Below, one piece after another: positions 42,899 through 51,774 of a stretch of DNA of 64,000 nucleotides; position 1 is the stretch's first letter, and the number at the start of each line of letters is the position of its first letter. The stretch is taken from contig DAHUYM010000001.1 in the NCBI GenBank assembly GCA_027315205.1, positions 248,001 to 312,000 of the forward strand. The letters are read 5' to 3'. A program made the position numbers and the translations under genes. Source of the stretch: Leptospirillum sp. (lineage in GTDB: Bacteria; Nitrospirota; Leptospirillia; Leptospirillales; Leptospirillaceae). The notes under the pieces were generated by a model. That model searched no databases. It was not told the DNA's origin and saw only the letters and a program-made list of their open reading frames with translations.

Positions 42899-44389
42899 CT
42901 ACACATCATGGCCCGAATAGCTCAGGTTGAAGGATTTGTTGATCAGGGGAAAGTCCGCGACGAGATTCCCGGGAACGGCCAGTTCTAGCGCGGGCCAGAG
43001 AATCCAGGAAGGGTCGTGGGAGTGGCCTCCTTCGAGCGTCCCGCTTCTTCCGAGCCGGACCCACGAGAGGATTTCCCCCCGCCATCCTTCCACCCAGCCG
43101 ACCCCTTCGGAACCCGGAACTCCCTCCGGAACCGGGCATTGGATCGGTCCATCGGGCATCCGTTCCATAATGAGCCTTTCGAGCCTCAGGCACTCAAGAA
43201 GTTCGAAGAAACGGACGACCACCCGGGCCCGGACGTCGCCGGACGTCTCGAGGGCCGGCATGACCGCCAGATCATTGTAAGGAGGCCGGTTCAGGTCGGC
43301 ACGCAAATCCCCCCTCTGCCCGCTCGCCCTCCCGACGACGCCCGTCAATCCCAACCGGCCCGCGATTTCGGGGGAGAGGACCCCGGTACCCATGAAACGG
43401 TCCTGGAGCCCCCCGTGTTCCTCGTAGAGCGTCTCGAGGATCCGGACAGTCTCTTCGAGCGCGATTCCCGAACGGATCAAAGTGTCTCGGCCGGCGGGTT
43501 CGAGGTCACGGGCCACCCCTCCCGGCACGACGAGGTCCATCAAGAGACGGTGGCCGAAAAGGTCGCGGTTTTGCCGGAAAAGATCTTCCTTGAGCCGACT
43601 GAACTGGACAAGTCCGAACGACAGTCCCGCATCGTTGGCCAAAGCCCCCAGGTCCCCCAGATGATTGGCGATTCTTTCCCGTTCGAGAAAGAGACCCCTT
43701 AGCCACTTGGACCGTGGAGGAGTCTCGATCTCGAGCGCCCCCTCAATCGCCTGGGCGAAAGCCAGAGCATGGCCGACGGTGGAGTCTCCCGACACCCGGC
43801 CGGACAACCGGGCCGCCTTCGCCCGGGAAGCGCCCCGATAGAGCCCGTCGATTCCCTTGTGCGTAAATCCCAGGCGTTCCTCCATCCGGAGCACCTTTTC
43901 CCCGACCACCTGGAACCGGAAATGCCCGGGCTCGATGATTCCGGCATGGACAGGACCCACGGGAATTTCGTGGACGCCCTCTCCGGAAACCCAGACGAAA
44001 GGATAATCCCCGTCGTCCCCGGAAAACGTGGCGATCCGGGGAGATTCCGAAAGCGGAGCCCTCGTTCCCCAGTCGCCATGATCCAGCCACGGCCGGCGAT
44101 CGGAAAGACCTTCGGGGTCAAGTCCGAAAAGATCCCGGACGGCGCGCTCCATGCGCACTGCGGACGGAAAGAGGGCGGAGACCGAGGGAAAGGTCGACCG
44201 GCTATCCGGCAAGGACAACCGGGCGACGAGCAGCGAATTCTCGTGGCAGTAAGCCGAAAAGACGCCTTTAAAACCGTACGTCCGGGCTCCCCACAAGGCC
44301 ACCAGCCGTCCCCCGCACCCCGAAATCGATTCAGCGAGCCCCACATATCCGGCTTCGTCGACGTGTTGGATGGAAATATCCTTGTTCAT
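42899..44389 (-). CDS. hyfG: HyfG-like large subunit lacking Ni-Fe ligands
   Basis: A roughly 496-residue NuoC-NuoD-like protein. The N-terminal about 110 residues match the NuoC/30-kDa domain; the rest is the 49-kDa/hydrogenase-large fold, with EPGHFRFQVVGEKVL and THKGIDGL. In group 4 hydrogenases the L1 motif is RxCGxC and the C-terminal L2 motif is DPCxxC. Here L1 reads RVSGDSTVGH and the C terminus NLSYSGHD, so all four nickel-iron cysteines are absent. It therefore cannot be a Ni-Fe hydrogenase and belongs with Ehr-type complexes. The ATG at 44389 follows GGGAGA; ATG 44428 is an alternative. Confidence 0.88.
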   Translation of the reverse strand: MNKDISIQHVDEAGYVGLAESISGCGGRLVALWGARTYGFKGVFSAYCHENSLLVARLSLPDSRSTFPSVSALFPSAVRMERAVRDLFGLDPEGLSDRRPWLDHGDWGTRAPLSESPRIATFSGDDGDYPFVWVSGEGVHEIPVGPVHAGIIEPGHFRFQVVGEKVLRMEERLGFTHKGIDGLYRGASRAKAARLSGRVSGDSTVGHALAFAQAIEGALEIETPPRSKWLRGLFLERERIANHLGDLGALANDAGLSFGLVQFSRLKEDLFRQNRDLFGHRLLMDLVVPGGVARDLEPAGRDTLIRSGIALEETVRILETLYEEHGGLQDRFMGTGVLSPEIAGRLGLTGVVGRASGQRGDLRADLNRPPYNDLAVMPALETSGDVRARVVVRFFELLECLRLERLIMERMPDGPIQCPVPEGVPGSEGVGWVEGWRGEILSWVRLGRSGTLEGGHSHDPSWILWPALELAVPGNLVADFPLINKSFNLSYSGHDV

Positions 44390-44446
44390 GAGATCTTGTC
44401 TCCCGTGTCCTCCCGTTTTGACCTCCATGGCCCCAAACCTTGCCTC

Positions 44447-45898
44447 CTAACCGATGAAAAGGGCGGCCTGCTGGTACCAGTGCGCCAGAAAAGGGGGAAG
44501 GAATACCCCAAGGAGGAGAACCAGTCCCAGGTGGACGAATACGGGAAACAGAGCCGGCGGATGGGAGAGACGGTCAGGGGAAGCGTCGCCCAGGACCATA
44601 TTCTGAACCCGGAAAAAAATGACGCCGAACGCCACCGCGAGGCAGAGGAGGAGGATGGGCGTCGCCCAGGCCGCTTCCTTCATGGCCATGGTCAGGACCA
44701 GAAATTCGCTCGCGAACACCCCGAACGGAGGCATGCCGAGGATCGCGAAAGCTCCCAGAACCAGTCCCCAGCCCAGCCTCGGAACCCGTTTCATGAGACC
44801 CCGGATCTGTTCCATCTGCTGAGTACCCGCGATCTGGGCGGCATGGCCCACGGAAAAAAAGATCGAAGATTTCGTGAGGCTGTGCACGGTCATGTGGAGG
44901 AGAGCCGCAAAGGTTGCAAGAGGCCCCCCGAGACCGAACGCGAAGGTCGCGATTCCCATATGTTCGATGGAAGAATACGCGAACAGCCGCTTGACATCCT
45001 TTCTCCGGATCATCGAGAAAACCGCGACCACCATGGACAGTAGCCCGAACCCGATCATCAGGTGGCTTGCCAGATTCGATTGAAGGGCACCGTCGACCAG
45101 GATCTTCCCCCGAACCAGCGCATAAAGCGCCACGTTCAGGAGCAGTCCGGACAGGACGGCCGAAATGGGTGTCGGCCCTTCGGCATGGGCGTCGGGAAGC
45201 CAGTTGTGAAGGGGCACGAGCCCCACTTTCGTCCCGTATCCGACCAGGAGGAACACGAACGCGATCTTCAAAACGGTGGGTTCGAGCTGGAAGCGGATCT
45301 GAAAAAGATGGGTCCACAGGAGGGCGGTTCCTCCGGATCCCAGGATCTTTTCCGCCGCGAAATACAGAAGAATGGTCCCGAACAGGGCCTGGGCGATACC
45401 GACGCCGCACAGGATGAAATACTTCCAGGCGGCTTCGATGCTGGCCCTTGTCCGGTAAAGGCTGACCAACAGCACCGTCGCCAGGGTCGCTCCTTCCAGG
45501 GAAACCCACAGTATTCCGAGGTTGTTGCTCAACAGGGCGAGAAGCATCGTGAAGAGAAAGATCTGGTAGGCGCTGTGGTAAAGCCTCAGGATCCGGGCGC
45601 CGACCCTCCCCTTTTCCTCCTCGATCCTCATGTAGGGTCCGGAAAAGAGGGCCGTCGTAAAACCGACAAACGCAGTGAGCGACACGAGGAAGACGTTGAA
45701 CGAATCGACGTAGAACGTTTCTCCCCACGCCAGGATCGGACCCGTTCGAAGGACTTCGAGGGCCAGGACCAGGCTTGCAGAAAACGTACCCAGCGTCAGG
45801 AATGCATTTAAATGCGATGCCCATCGACGATGTCCGGTGAAGGCCATCACCGCCGATGAAAAGATCGGGACTCCGAGAACGAAGAAGACGAGCATCAT
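44447..45898 (-). CDS. hyfF: HyfF-like antiporter-type membrane subunit
   Basis: A 483-residue polytopic subunit related to NuoN/NuoM and Mrp antiporters. It has about fourteen hydrophobic segments; the conserved region VGLVPLHNWLPDAHAEGPTP and the lysine/glutamate-bearing central helices for proton translocation are visible. Overlaps hyfE by 4 bp. Confidence 0.9.
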   Translation of the reverse strand: MMLVFFVLGVPIFSSAVMAFTGHRRWASHLNAFLTLGTFSASLVLALEVLRTGPILAWGETFYVDSFNVFLVSLTAFVGFTTALFSGPYMRIEEEKGRVGARILRLYHSAYQIFLFTMLLALLSNNLGILWVSLEGATLATVLLVSLYRTRASIEAAWKYFILCGVGIAQALFGTILLYFAAEKILGSGGTALLWTHLFQIRFQLEPTVLKIAFVFLLVGYGTKVGLVPLHNWLPDAHAEGPTPISAVLSGLLLNVALYALVRGKILVDGALQSNLASHLMIGFGLLSMVVAVFSMIRRKDVKRLFAYSSIEHMGIATFAFGLGGPLATFAALLHMTVHSLTKSSIFFSVGHAAQIAGTQQMEQIRGLMKRVPRLGWGLVLGAFAILGMPPFGVFASEFLVLTMAMKEAAWATPILLLCLAVAFGVIFFRVQNMVLGDASPDRLSHPPALFPVFVHLGLVLLLGVFLPPFLAHWYQQAALFIG

Positions 45899-46566
45899 TC
45901 TTCCTTCAGCTTTTCGAAGAACTTCAGGTCCAGGCTCTCGAACGTCTCCCGGATCTGAAAAAAGAAAATCCCGAAGATGATCGATCCGATCAGAACATCC
46001 AGGGCGATGCCGAGCTCGACGACCATGGGCATCCCGTACGTGGCATTGGTCGCGGAAAAGAGCAGGCCGTTCTCCATGGCGAGAAAGCCGATGATCTGCG
46101 TCATCGCCTTTTTACGGGTGATCATCGCGAGGAAGGAGAGAAGAACGCAGGCCAGACCGACCCCGATCAGGCTCCGGGTCACTGTACTCGCGGCCTCCGA
46201 GATGGGCGCGGCCAGCGAAAACGAAAAAACGACGATCCCGATTCCCAGGATCATCGTGACCGGCACATTGACCAGGGTTTCGATATCTCTCTGGATATCG
46301 AGACGAAGGGTCAACTCTTTGAGGATATAGGGGAGGAGTATCACTTTAAGGGCGAAGGTAAAAAGGGCCGAATAATAAAGATTCGTTTCCCCCGAGAGAA
46401 ACGCCACGATGAAGATGCTGGCCGACAAAAAGAACCCCTGCATGGCGAAAAATCGGATCAGCGAAAGGGTCCTCCGGGCCGCGAGCATCGCAAAAGCAAG
46501 TAGCAGGAGAAAGGCCCCCAATAGATTCACCATCTCGATTCCCAGGTTCGACGCGTGGGGCGACAT
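45895..46566 (-). CDS. hyfE: HyfE-like membrane subunit
   Basis: A 223-residue hydrophobic protein with six or seven helices, related to HyfE and the NuoK-like part of energy-converting hydrogenases. ETNLYYSALFTFALKVILLP and GLACVLLSFLAMITRKKA are recognisable. The ATG directly abuts the hyfC stop (TGA ATG) and the end overlaps hyfF. Its C terminus is charged. Confidence 0.85.
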   Translation of the reverse strand: MSPHASNLGIEMVNLLGAFLLLLAFAMLAARRTLSLIRFFAMQGFFLSASIFIVAFLSGETNLYYSALFTFALKVILLPYILKELTLRLDIQRDIETLVNVPVTMILGIGIVVFSFSLAAPISEAASTVTRSLIGVGLACVLLSFLAMITRKKAMTQIIGFLAMENGLLFSATNATYGMPMVVELGIALDVLIGSIIFGIFFFQIRETFESLDLKFFEKLKEE

Positions 46567-47520
46567 TCACACCTCCAGGATGAAGTGAGACAGGAACGCA
46601 ATCACGGCCAGAAGGTAGGCCGCCGCCAGAAATTCGGGGGCGCGAAACAGCCGGAGTTTCGCCAGCAAGGACTCGAGAACGGCAAGCAAAGGACCCAGAA
46701 GGGCGAGCTTGAGGAAGAGAAGGACGAAAGCCTTGAGGACTTCCTCTTTTGAAAGGACCGGCGTGATTCCCCATGGAATGAAAAAAGAAATGCCGATGGA
46801 AAAATAGACGAGAAGCTTGACCGCGCTCCCCCATTCCATCAGAGCCAGGTGACGGCCCGAATACTCGAGGAGCATGGCTTCGTGGATCATCGTCAATTCC
46901 AGGTGGGTCCCGGGATTGTCGATGGGGATTCGGGCGTTCTCCGCCAGAATGATCAGGAAAAACGACGTCGTGGCGAAGACGAGGCTCGGATAGAGGGTGA
47001 AATGGTGCGTTCCCAACGTTTCGGCGATTGTGGATAGGGAGGTGGAATGGGAAATGAGCGACGCCGTGAAAAGGACCATCATCGTCGCGGGTTCGGCCAG
47101 AAAGGCGATCATCATTTCACGCCGCGCCCCGATATCCCCGAAAGGCGTTCCGATGTCCATCGCTCCGAGGGCCATGAAAACCCTGGCCAGCGCAAAGATT
47201 CCGACCAGGGCGATAGCATCGGCCGCCGGCCCGAACGGCAGATCGGTCGACACGGTGGGAACCAGCCCTGCGGCCAGCCCCATGGAACCGAATACGACGT
47301 AGGGAGCCAACCGGAACAACGGAGAAGCGCCATACGCAAGGACGGCCTCCTTGTTCATGAGCTTCACCAGATCCCGGTAGGGCTGCAAAACGCCTGCCGC
47401 CTTTCGGTTACCGAGCCAGGCCCGCCAAGTGTTGATCCAGCCCAGGAAGAGAGGCGCCGCGAAGATCACCAGAAGCGCCTGGAACAGCTCTCCCAGGCTT
47501 CGGAAAAGAATCGGGATCAT
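46567..47520 (-). CDS. hyfC: HyfC/HycD-like (NuoH-type) membrane subunit
   Basis: A 317-residue subunit of the NuoH/HycD family that couples the redox module to the membrane arm. GARREMMIAFLAEPA (about 137-151) and ENARIPIDNPGTHLELTMIH (about 198-217) are diagnostic, with conserved acidic residues at the ion channel entrance. Overlaps hyfB by 4 bp. Confidence 0.92.
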   Translation of the reverse strand: MIPILFRSLGELFQALLVIFAAPLFLGWINTWRAWLGNRKAAGVLQPYRDLVKLMNKEAVLAYGASPLFRLAPYVVFGSMGLAAGLVPTVSTDLPFGPAADAIALVGIFALARVFMALGAMDIGTPFGDIGARREMMIAFLAEPATMMVLFTASLISHSTSLSTIAETLGTHHFTLYPSLVFATTSFFLIILAENARIPIDNPGTHLELTMIHEAMLLEYSGRHLALMEWGSAVKLLVYFSIGISFFIPWGITPVLSKEEVLKAFVLLFLKLALLGPLLAVLESLLAKLRLFRAPEFLAAAYLLAVIAFLSHFILEV

Positions 47521-49565
47521 GAGGCCTTCACCAGGAACAGGAGGAAGAGAAGCGTCAGGAAACTATAGAGAAGGTAGACGGAGATGCGGCCCGTCTGGAG
47601 CTTTCCCGCCAAGGCCGACAAAAATCCCACGATTTTCAGGACGGGAAGATAAAGGGCATTCCAGTGCCGATCGCCAATGGTCACGTGAAAATGAGGTTTT
47701 TCGTCCTCCGGCGAAGGGAGCTGCCTCTTCATGAGGTAGACCGGCGCGAAAAAATGTCGGATCGGCTGGCTGAACGCATCGGCCGTATCCTGCATCCGGG
47801 GATTCCGGACGGGGTAGCCGCAGTTCCACGACGGCGCTCTTCGGATCCGGCTGTTGAACAGGAGCCGAATGGCGAGGAACGTGAGAGCGATCGAACCCAG
47901 CACGACGACGAAGAAAATGAAAGGACTGTAGCTGGCCTTCCGGGCCGACTCCGGAACGAGCCAAAGCCATCCCGACGCTTTCGATTCGGCGGGGAGTCCT
48001 TGTCCCGTCAACGCGAGTGATACGTCGCCCAGCCGGTTCAGGACGGCAACCGGGAGAACCCCCAGGACGAGACAGCCGATGCCCAGCCACAGCATGCCCA
48101 TGCGCTCGGGAAGCGTCGCCTCGTGGGTGGGCTTGTCCGGTGCGGTTCTGCGGACCCCCAGGAAACCGATACCGAAGACTTTCACGAAACACATGGCCGT
48201 AAGCGCCCCGGCCAAAGCGAGAACCGCCGCGGACAATGCGATCAGGCTCCGGAGAACGCCGATATCGAGAGTGGATACGGAAAGGGCCGTCTGGAAAGTC
48301 AGCCACTCCGACACGAATCCGTTCAGCGGCGGAATCGCGGAAATTGCCAGCGCCCCCGTCAAAAAAAGCACGGCCGTCTGGGGCATAACCCGCATGAGGC
48401 CCCCCATCCGGTTCAGGTCCCTCTCGCCCGTCGCGTGAAGGATGGATCCGGCCCCGAGAAACAGGAGCCCCTTGAAAATCGCGTGATTCAGGGTGTGGTA
48501 AAGAGCCGCGACAAGACCCAGAACCCCGGGGACGGGGTGGCCCGTGCCGAAAAAAACGAGGGACAATCCCAACCCGATGACGATGATTCCGATATTCTCG
48601 ATCGAATGGTAGGCCAAAAGCCTTTTCAGGTCGTGCTGCATGAGGGCGTAAAGGACGCCGAACAGGGAGGTGATCATCCCCACCAAAAGCACCGCGGCTC
48701 CCCATTCCCACGCGATGCCGTGGAGACCGATCAGGTCGAACCACACACGAACCATTCCATAGATGGCGGTTTTCAGCATCACCCCGCTCATGAGCGCCGA
48801 AACCGGTGACGGAGCCGCGGGATGGGCGTCCGGAAGCCACACATGAAGAGGAAGGATCCCCGCCTTGGCCCCGAAACCCAAAAACGCCAGAAAAAAGGCA
48901 CAGGCCTGCGCAAATGTGGAGAGGTGTCCCGAACGCATCCGGTCGAACGTGTACTGGTCGAACCCCGAAACATGGGACCCTCCGGCCAAGATGCCGAACG
49001 CCAGGAAAAGGGCCAAGGTTCCGATATGCGCCAGCAAAAGATATAGAAATCCCGCGCGTCTGACCGACTCGTCCCCGTGATCCGTGACGACGAGGAAGTA
49101 GGAGGTCAGGGCCATCGATTCCCATGCCAGCAGAAAGAAATACGCGTCGCCCGCGAGGAGGACGCAGGTCATCGACGCCTGGAAGAGGTGGAATTCGAGC
49201 AAAAGCCGTCCCAGAGAAAAACGATCCTGCCCCTTGAAATAACCGGCGGAAAAAACAGACACACCGAATGAAACCGCGCCAAGGAGCAGGAGGAAGAAGG
49301 CAGACAGCCCGTCCTCCCTTACGTGGAACGGAAGGTCCGGGAGACCTAGGGGCAGGGTCCGGGATTCAAGACCAAAATCGAGCCCGCGATATCCCGAGAA
49401 GGCGAGAAGGGCTCCGCCCAGGGCACCGGGAAGAAACATCCAGCGAAGAGGAAAAAGGCGGACGCGGGAAAAAAAGAGGGAGAGCCCGCCGACGGCGGAC
49501 CAAAATACAACGACGAACAGGGAGGCGTCCAGGGGGGAAGAAAAAAAAGGCAACGGATAAGACAT
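47517..49565 (-). CDS. hyfB: HyfB-like (NuoL-type) membrane subunit
   Basis: A 682-residue NuoL/Mrp-like protein with many transmembrane helices and the HVWLPDAHPAAPSPVSALMS signature (about 243-262). The C-terminal part has an additional helix and a long amphipathic segment, as in HyfB. It heads the operon and would carry out cation translocation. No hyfA or hyfH ferredoxin-like gene is found beside it. Confidence 0.92.
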   Translation of the reverse strand: MSYPLPFFSSPLDASLFVVVFWSAVGGLSLFFSRVRLFPLRWMFLPGALGGALLAFSGYRGLDFGLESRTLPLGLPDLPFHVREDGLSAFFLLLLGAVSFGVSVFSAGYFKGQDRFSLGRLLLEFHLFQASMTCVLLAGDAYFFLLAWESMALTSYFLVVTDHGDESVRRAGFLYLLLAHIGTLALFLAFGILAGGSHVSGFDQYTFDRMRSGHLSTFAQACAFFLAFLGFGAKAGILPLHVWLPDAHPAAPSPVSALMSGVMLKTAIYGMVRVWFDLIGLHGIAWEWGAAVLLVGMITSLFGVLYALMQHDLKRLLAYHSIENIGIIVIGLGLSLVFFGTGHPVPGVLGLVAALYHTLNHAIFKGLLFLGAGSILHATGERDLNRMGGLMRVMPQTAVLFLTGALAISAIPPLNGFVSEWLTFQTALSVSTLDIGVLRSLIALSAAVLALAGALTAMCFVKVFGIGFLGVRRTAPDKPTHEATLPERMGMLWLGIGCLVLGVLPVAVLNRLGDVSLALTGQGLPAESKASGWLWLVPESARKASYSPFIFFVVVLGSIALTFLAIRLLFNSRIRRAPSWNCGYPVRNPRMQDTADAFSQPIRHFFAPVYLMKRQLPSPEDEKPHFHVTIGDRHWNALYLPVLKIVGFLSALAGKLQTGRISVYLLYSFLTLLFLLFLVKAS

Positions 49566-49669
49566 CAGGAATCGTCCTTATCCCGACACCCGCCGGAGTA
49601 GTCCGGCCCATCGTCTGAATTCCGCCGACACACGAATTTCTTTCCTTTTTTCAGGATCCCGTCACCATG

Positions 49670-50014
49670 TCAGAAAGGCGAGGTTCTTTTTCCGTGCTTC
49701 CTTCCCGTATGTCGTCCGTTTTCGGAAAGGCCGGGCAACGGACCAACAGGTACGTGGCTGCGCCGGGCATGCCAAAGGTCGCAGTCCCGCTGCAAGTTCA
49801 ACCAGTACTCCGGTGTCGTCTCAGGAAAGGATTCGGAGAACGCGAGAGCGGAATCCGGCGTGATCCCCCGTTTGGCGTTGACGATCTCGTTGAGCCGGGC
49901 GAAGGTCCATCCCAAATGACGGGCGAATTCCTTCTGGGTCAGGTTCTTGGGTGCCAGAAAAACTTCGACCAGAACTTTTCCGGGATGCATCGGCTGCGTT
50001 TTCGATTGGCTCAA
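49670..50014 (-). CDS. higA: HigA-family antitoxin, no adjacent toxin
   Basis: A 114-residue helix-turn-helix protein. MHPGKVLVEVFLAP and LTQKEFARHLGWTFARLNEI are the HigA signature. TTG at 50014 follows GGAGGTG at 8 nt. HigA normally pairs with a HigB RelE-like toxin upstream; the 195 bp upstream contain only a promoter and a palindrome, and the next gene is the divergent thpR. Hence it appears as an orphan or a regulator of other genes. About 20 C-terminal residues are basic and extra. Confidence 0.85.
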   Translation of the reverse strand: MSQSKTQPMHPGKVLVEVFLAPKNLTQKEFARHLGWTFARLNEIVNAKRGITPDSALAFSESFPETTPEYWLNLQRDCDLWHARRSHVPVGPLPGLSENGRHTGRKHGKRTSPF

Positions 50015-50040
50015 TGTTTTCCACCTCCGGACCAGCGATA

Positions 50041-50072
50041 AATATCGTATACCGATATTCGATAATCATCAA
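50041..50072 (-). promoter_or_regulatory. higA promoter with overlapping operator
   Basis: On the minus strand TTGATG (50067-50072), 17-bp spacer and TACGAT (50044-50049). AATATCG (50041-50047) and CGATATT (50053-50059) form a perfect 7-bp inverted repeat overlapping the -10 box, fitting autoregulation by HigA. Confidence 0.6.
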
Positions 50073-50209
50073 GAGCTGTTTTCCAGGGGGGCCGCATGCC
50101 CTTCTCAAGTACCAAAAAGATCCCGCGTCTGGTATGGTAGGATTGTTCATTCCCGCTGTCGTTTCGAGCCGGTTCGCTAAGGAGGCGATCTCTCCGCCAC
50201 GCGTCAAGA

Positions 50210-50830
50210 ATGCAGCCCCAAGAGAACCCGAACGATCCAACAGAGGGAAAAACGAGCGGGCGGATCCGGATCTTTCTGGCCCTGATCCCCGACGAGGGGT
50301 CCAGGGATCGTCTTTTCCGGAAAACCCGTTCGACGGTCCCGTCGCAGTCGGACCGGTGGACCCATCCGGACGATCTTCACATGACGCTCCTGTTCGGGGA
50401 CGCACAGCCAAAGATCTGTCACCCTGCCTGGAAAAAAGCGGTGGAAACCGCGGCGGACTCCCTATCTACCGAGACAGTGAGCCATGTCGAACGGACCGGC
50501 CGGATCACGTGGGACTCGAAACGAAAATTCCTGGCATTGGAATTCCCCCCGGAAGCGCCGTTCTGGAGGGAAGCGGACCGTGTGTACCATTTGCTGTCCG
50601 AACGCCTTATGGGTACGGCGCCGGTTCGAACTCTCTGGCCGCATCTGACGCTGGCCCGACATGTCCTCATCAAAAGGGAATCGGTTTTCGAAATCGGCAC
50701 GATCGCCAACCAGATCCTCGTCGAAACCCCATTGAGATGGACCCGCGTGCGTCTTCTCGAAAGCCCGCTCGGGAACCTGAACCAAAGCCCCCGATACCGG
50801 ACCCTGTTCGAACGACTGTTAGACAGTTAG
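50210..50830 (+). CDS. thpR: RNA 2',3'-cyclic phosphodiesterase, ThpR/LigT
   Basis: A 206-residue 2H phosphoesterase. The two HxTx catalytic motifs are HMTLLF (about 58-63) and HLTLAR (about 145-150). Such enzymes hydrolyse 2',3'-cyclic RNA ends; the ligase activity seen in vitro may not be physiological. ATG at 50210, divergent from higA. Confidence 0.92.
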   Translation: MQPQENPNDPTEGKTSGRIRIFLALIPDEGSRDRLFRKTRSTVPSQSDRWTHPDDLHMTLLFGDAQPKICHPAWKKAVETAADSLSTETVSHVERTGRITWDSKRKFLALEFPPEAPFWREADRVYHLLSERLMGTAPVRTLWPHLTLARHVLIKRESVFEIGTIANQILVETPLRWTRVRLLESPLGNLNQSPRYRTLFERLLDS

Positions 50831-50847
50831 AGCCACGGAGGAATCCT

Positions 50848-51774
50848 ATCGACGTCCCACAACCACCGAACCGGTTTTCCACCCATGGGATCGGGTGGGC
50901 CCTCATGGCGGCCCTTCTTTTCGGGGTGTCGACCCCACTTTCCAAGCCCCTGGCCCTTGAAATGTCGCCTCTCTGGCTCGCGGGGTTCTTCTATACGGGA
51001 TCGCTTTTGGGCATCCTGCCCGGATTCTTTCCCCGCTTAGGAATGAGACCGGCGTCGACCGCTTCATTCCTGTCGATCGGAGTTCTCGAGCGAGCGGAGA
51101 AAGTGGCCCTGGCCGCATCGATCCTGATCGGGGGCGTCGTCGCCCCGGTTCTTCTGGTGATCGGTCTGACACGGTTTCCCGCGTCGCGCGGAAGTCTTTT
51201 GATGAACGCCGAGTCGGTCTTCACGGTTCTCTTCGCCTACATCCTGTACCGGGAACGGATGACACTACGGCTCATGGTCGGTGCCGCGCTCGGATCCACC
51301 GGGTGCGCAGTCGCGTCCCTGAATCACGCGAGCGGTGGGTCCGGTGGCGCCCTTTTCTTCCTGTCCGCCGCTCTTCTCTGGGCGCTGGATACCAATATTC
51401 TGCGGGTACTTTCCGGGGTCAATCCGCTGGCTGTCACCGTGTGGAAAGGGATCGGGTCGGCCCTGTTCCTGATTCCCGCAGCCGCTCTCACCGGACCGCC
51501 GCCCCATTCTCCCGTCCTCGTTCTCTGGGCGCTCGTCGTCGGATCCTTCGGCTACGGTTTTTCTCTCGTCTGCTTTCTCAGGTCGATCCGTGGCATCGGC
51601 GTTTCCAGGACCGGAGCCTGGTTCGGGTTCTCCCCCTTCATCGGAGCGGTCCTGTCCATCGCGCTTCTGAAAGAGCCGGTCACGCCGGCATTCCTGATCG
51701 CATCGGGAATCCTGCTCCTGGCGGTCCTGACCCTCCAGGGTTTCAGGATGCCCCGGGTCAAACGTACGTCTTGA
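50848..51774 (+). CDS. EamA/DMT-family transporter, start uncertain
   Basis: A roughly 300-residue ten-helix EamA exporter; first helix reads GIGWALMAALLFGVSTPL. No ATG, GTG or TTG precedes this helix in frame after the thpR gene. An ATC at 50848 lies 6 nt after GGAGG (50837-50841), while the first canonical start, ATG 50905, would cut off part of helix 1. The coordinates use the ATC as a hypothesis. The gene converges on the RuBisCO-like gene with a 17-bp overlap. Substrate unknown. Confidence 0.82.
   Translation: MDVPQPPNRFSTHGIGWALMAALLFGVSTPLSKPLALEMSPLWLAGFFYTGSLLGILPGFFPRLGMRPASTASFLSIGVLERAEKVALAASILIGGVVAPVLLVIGLTRFPASRGSLLMNAESVFTVLFAYILYRERMTLRLMVGAALGSTGCAVASLNHASGGSGGALFFLSAALLWALDTNILRVLSGVNPLAVTVWKGIGSALFLIPAAALTGPPPHSPVLVLWALVVGSFGYGFSLVCFLRSIRGIGVSRTGAWFGFSPFIGAVLSIALLKEPVTPAFLIASGILLLAVLTLQGFRMPRVKRTS

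Noticed and set aside
42899-44428. True group 4 Ni-Fe hydrogenase (formate hydrogenlyase)
   Set aside because: All four Ni-Fe cysteines are replaced and no formate dehydrogenase, maturation gene or ferredoxin subunit is nearby.
43769-45043. 424-codon plus-strand frame across hyfG and hyfF
   Set aside because: Antisense to two recognised subunits; rich in Arg, Gly, Pro and Glu with no motif.
47563-49125. 520-codon minus-strand frame within hyfB
   Set aside because: Same-strand alternate frame; the hyfB frame has NuoL motifs and membrane helices, this one is Arg/Gly/Pro-rich.
49951-51774. A single 607-codon open frame spanning higA promoter, thpR and the EamA gene
   Set aside because: Only the part after about 50848 has EamA features; the first 300 codons are antisense to or out of frame with higA and thpR, both well supported.
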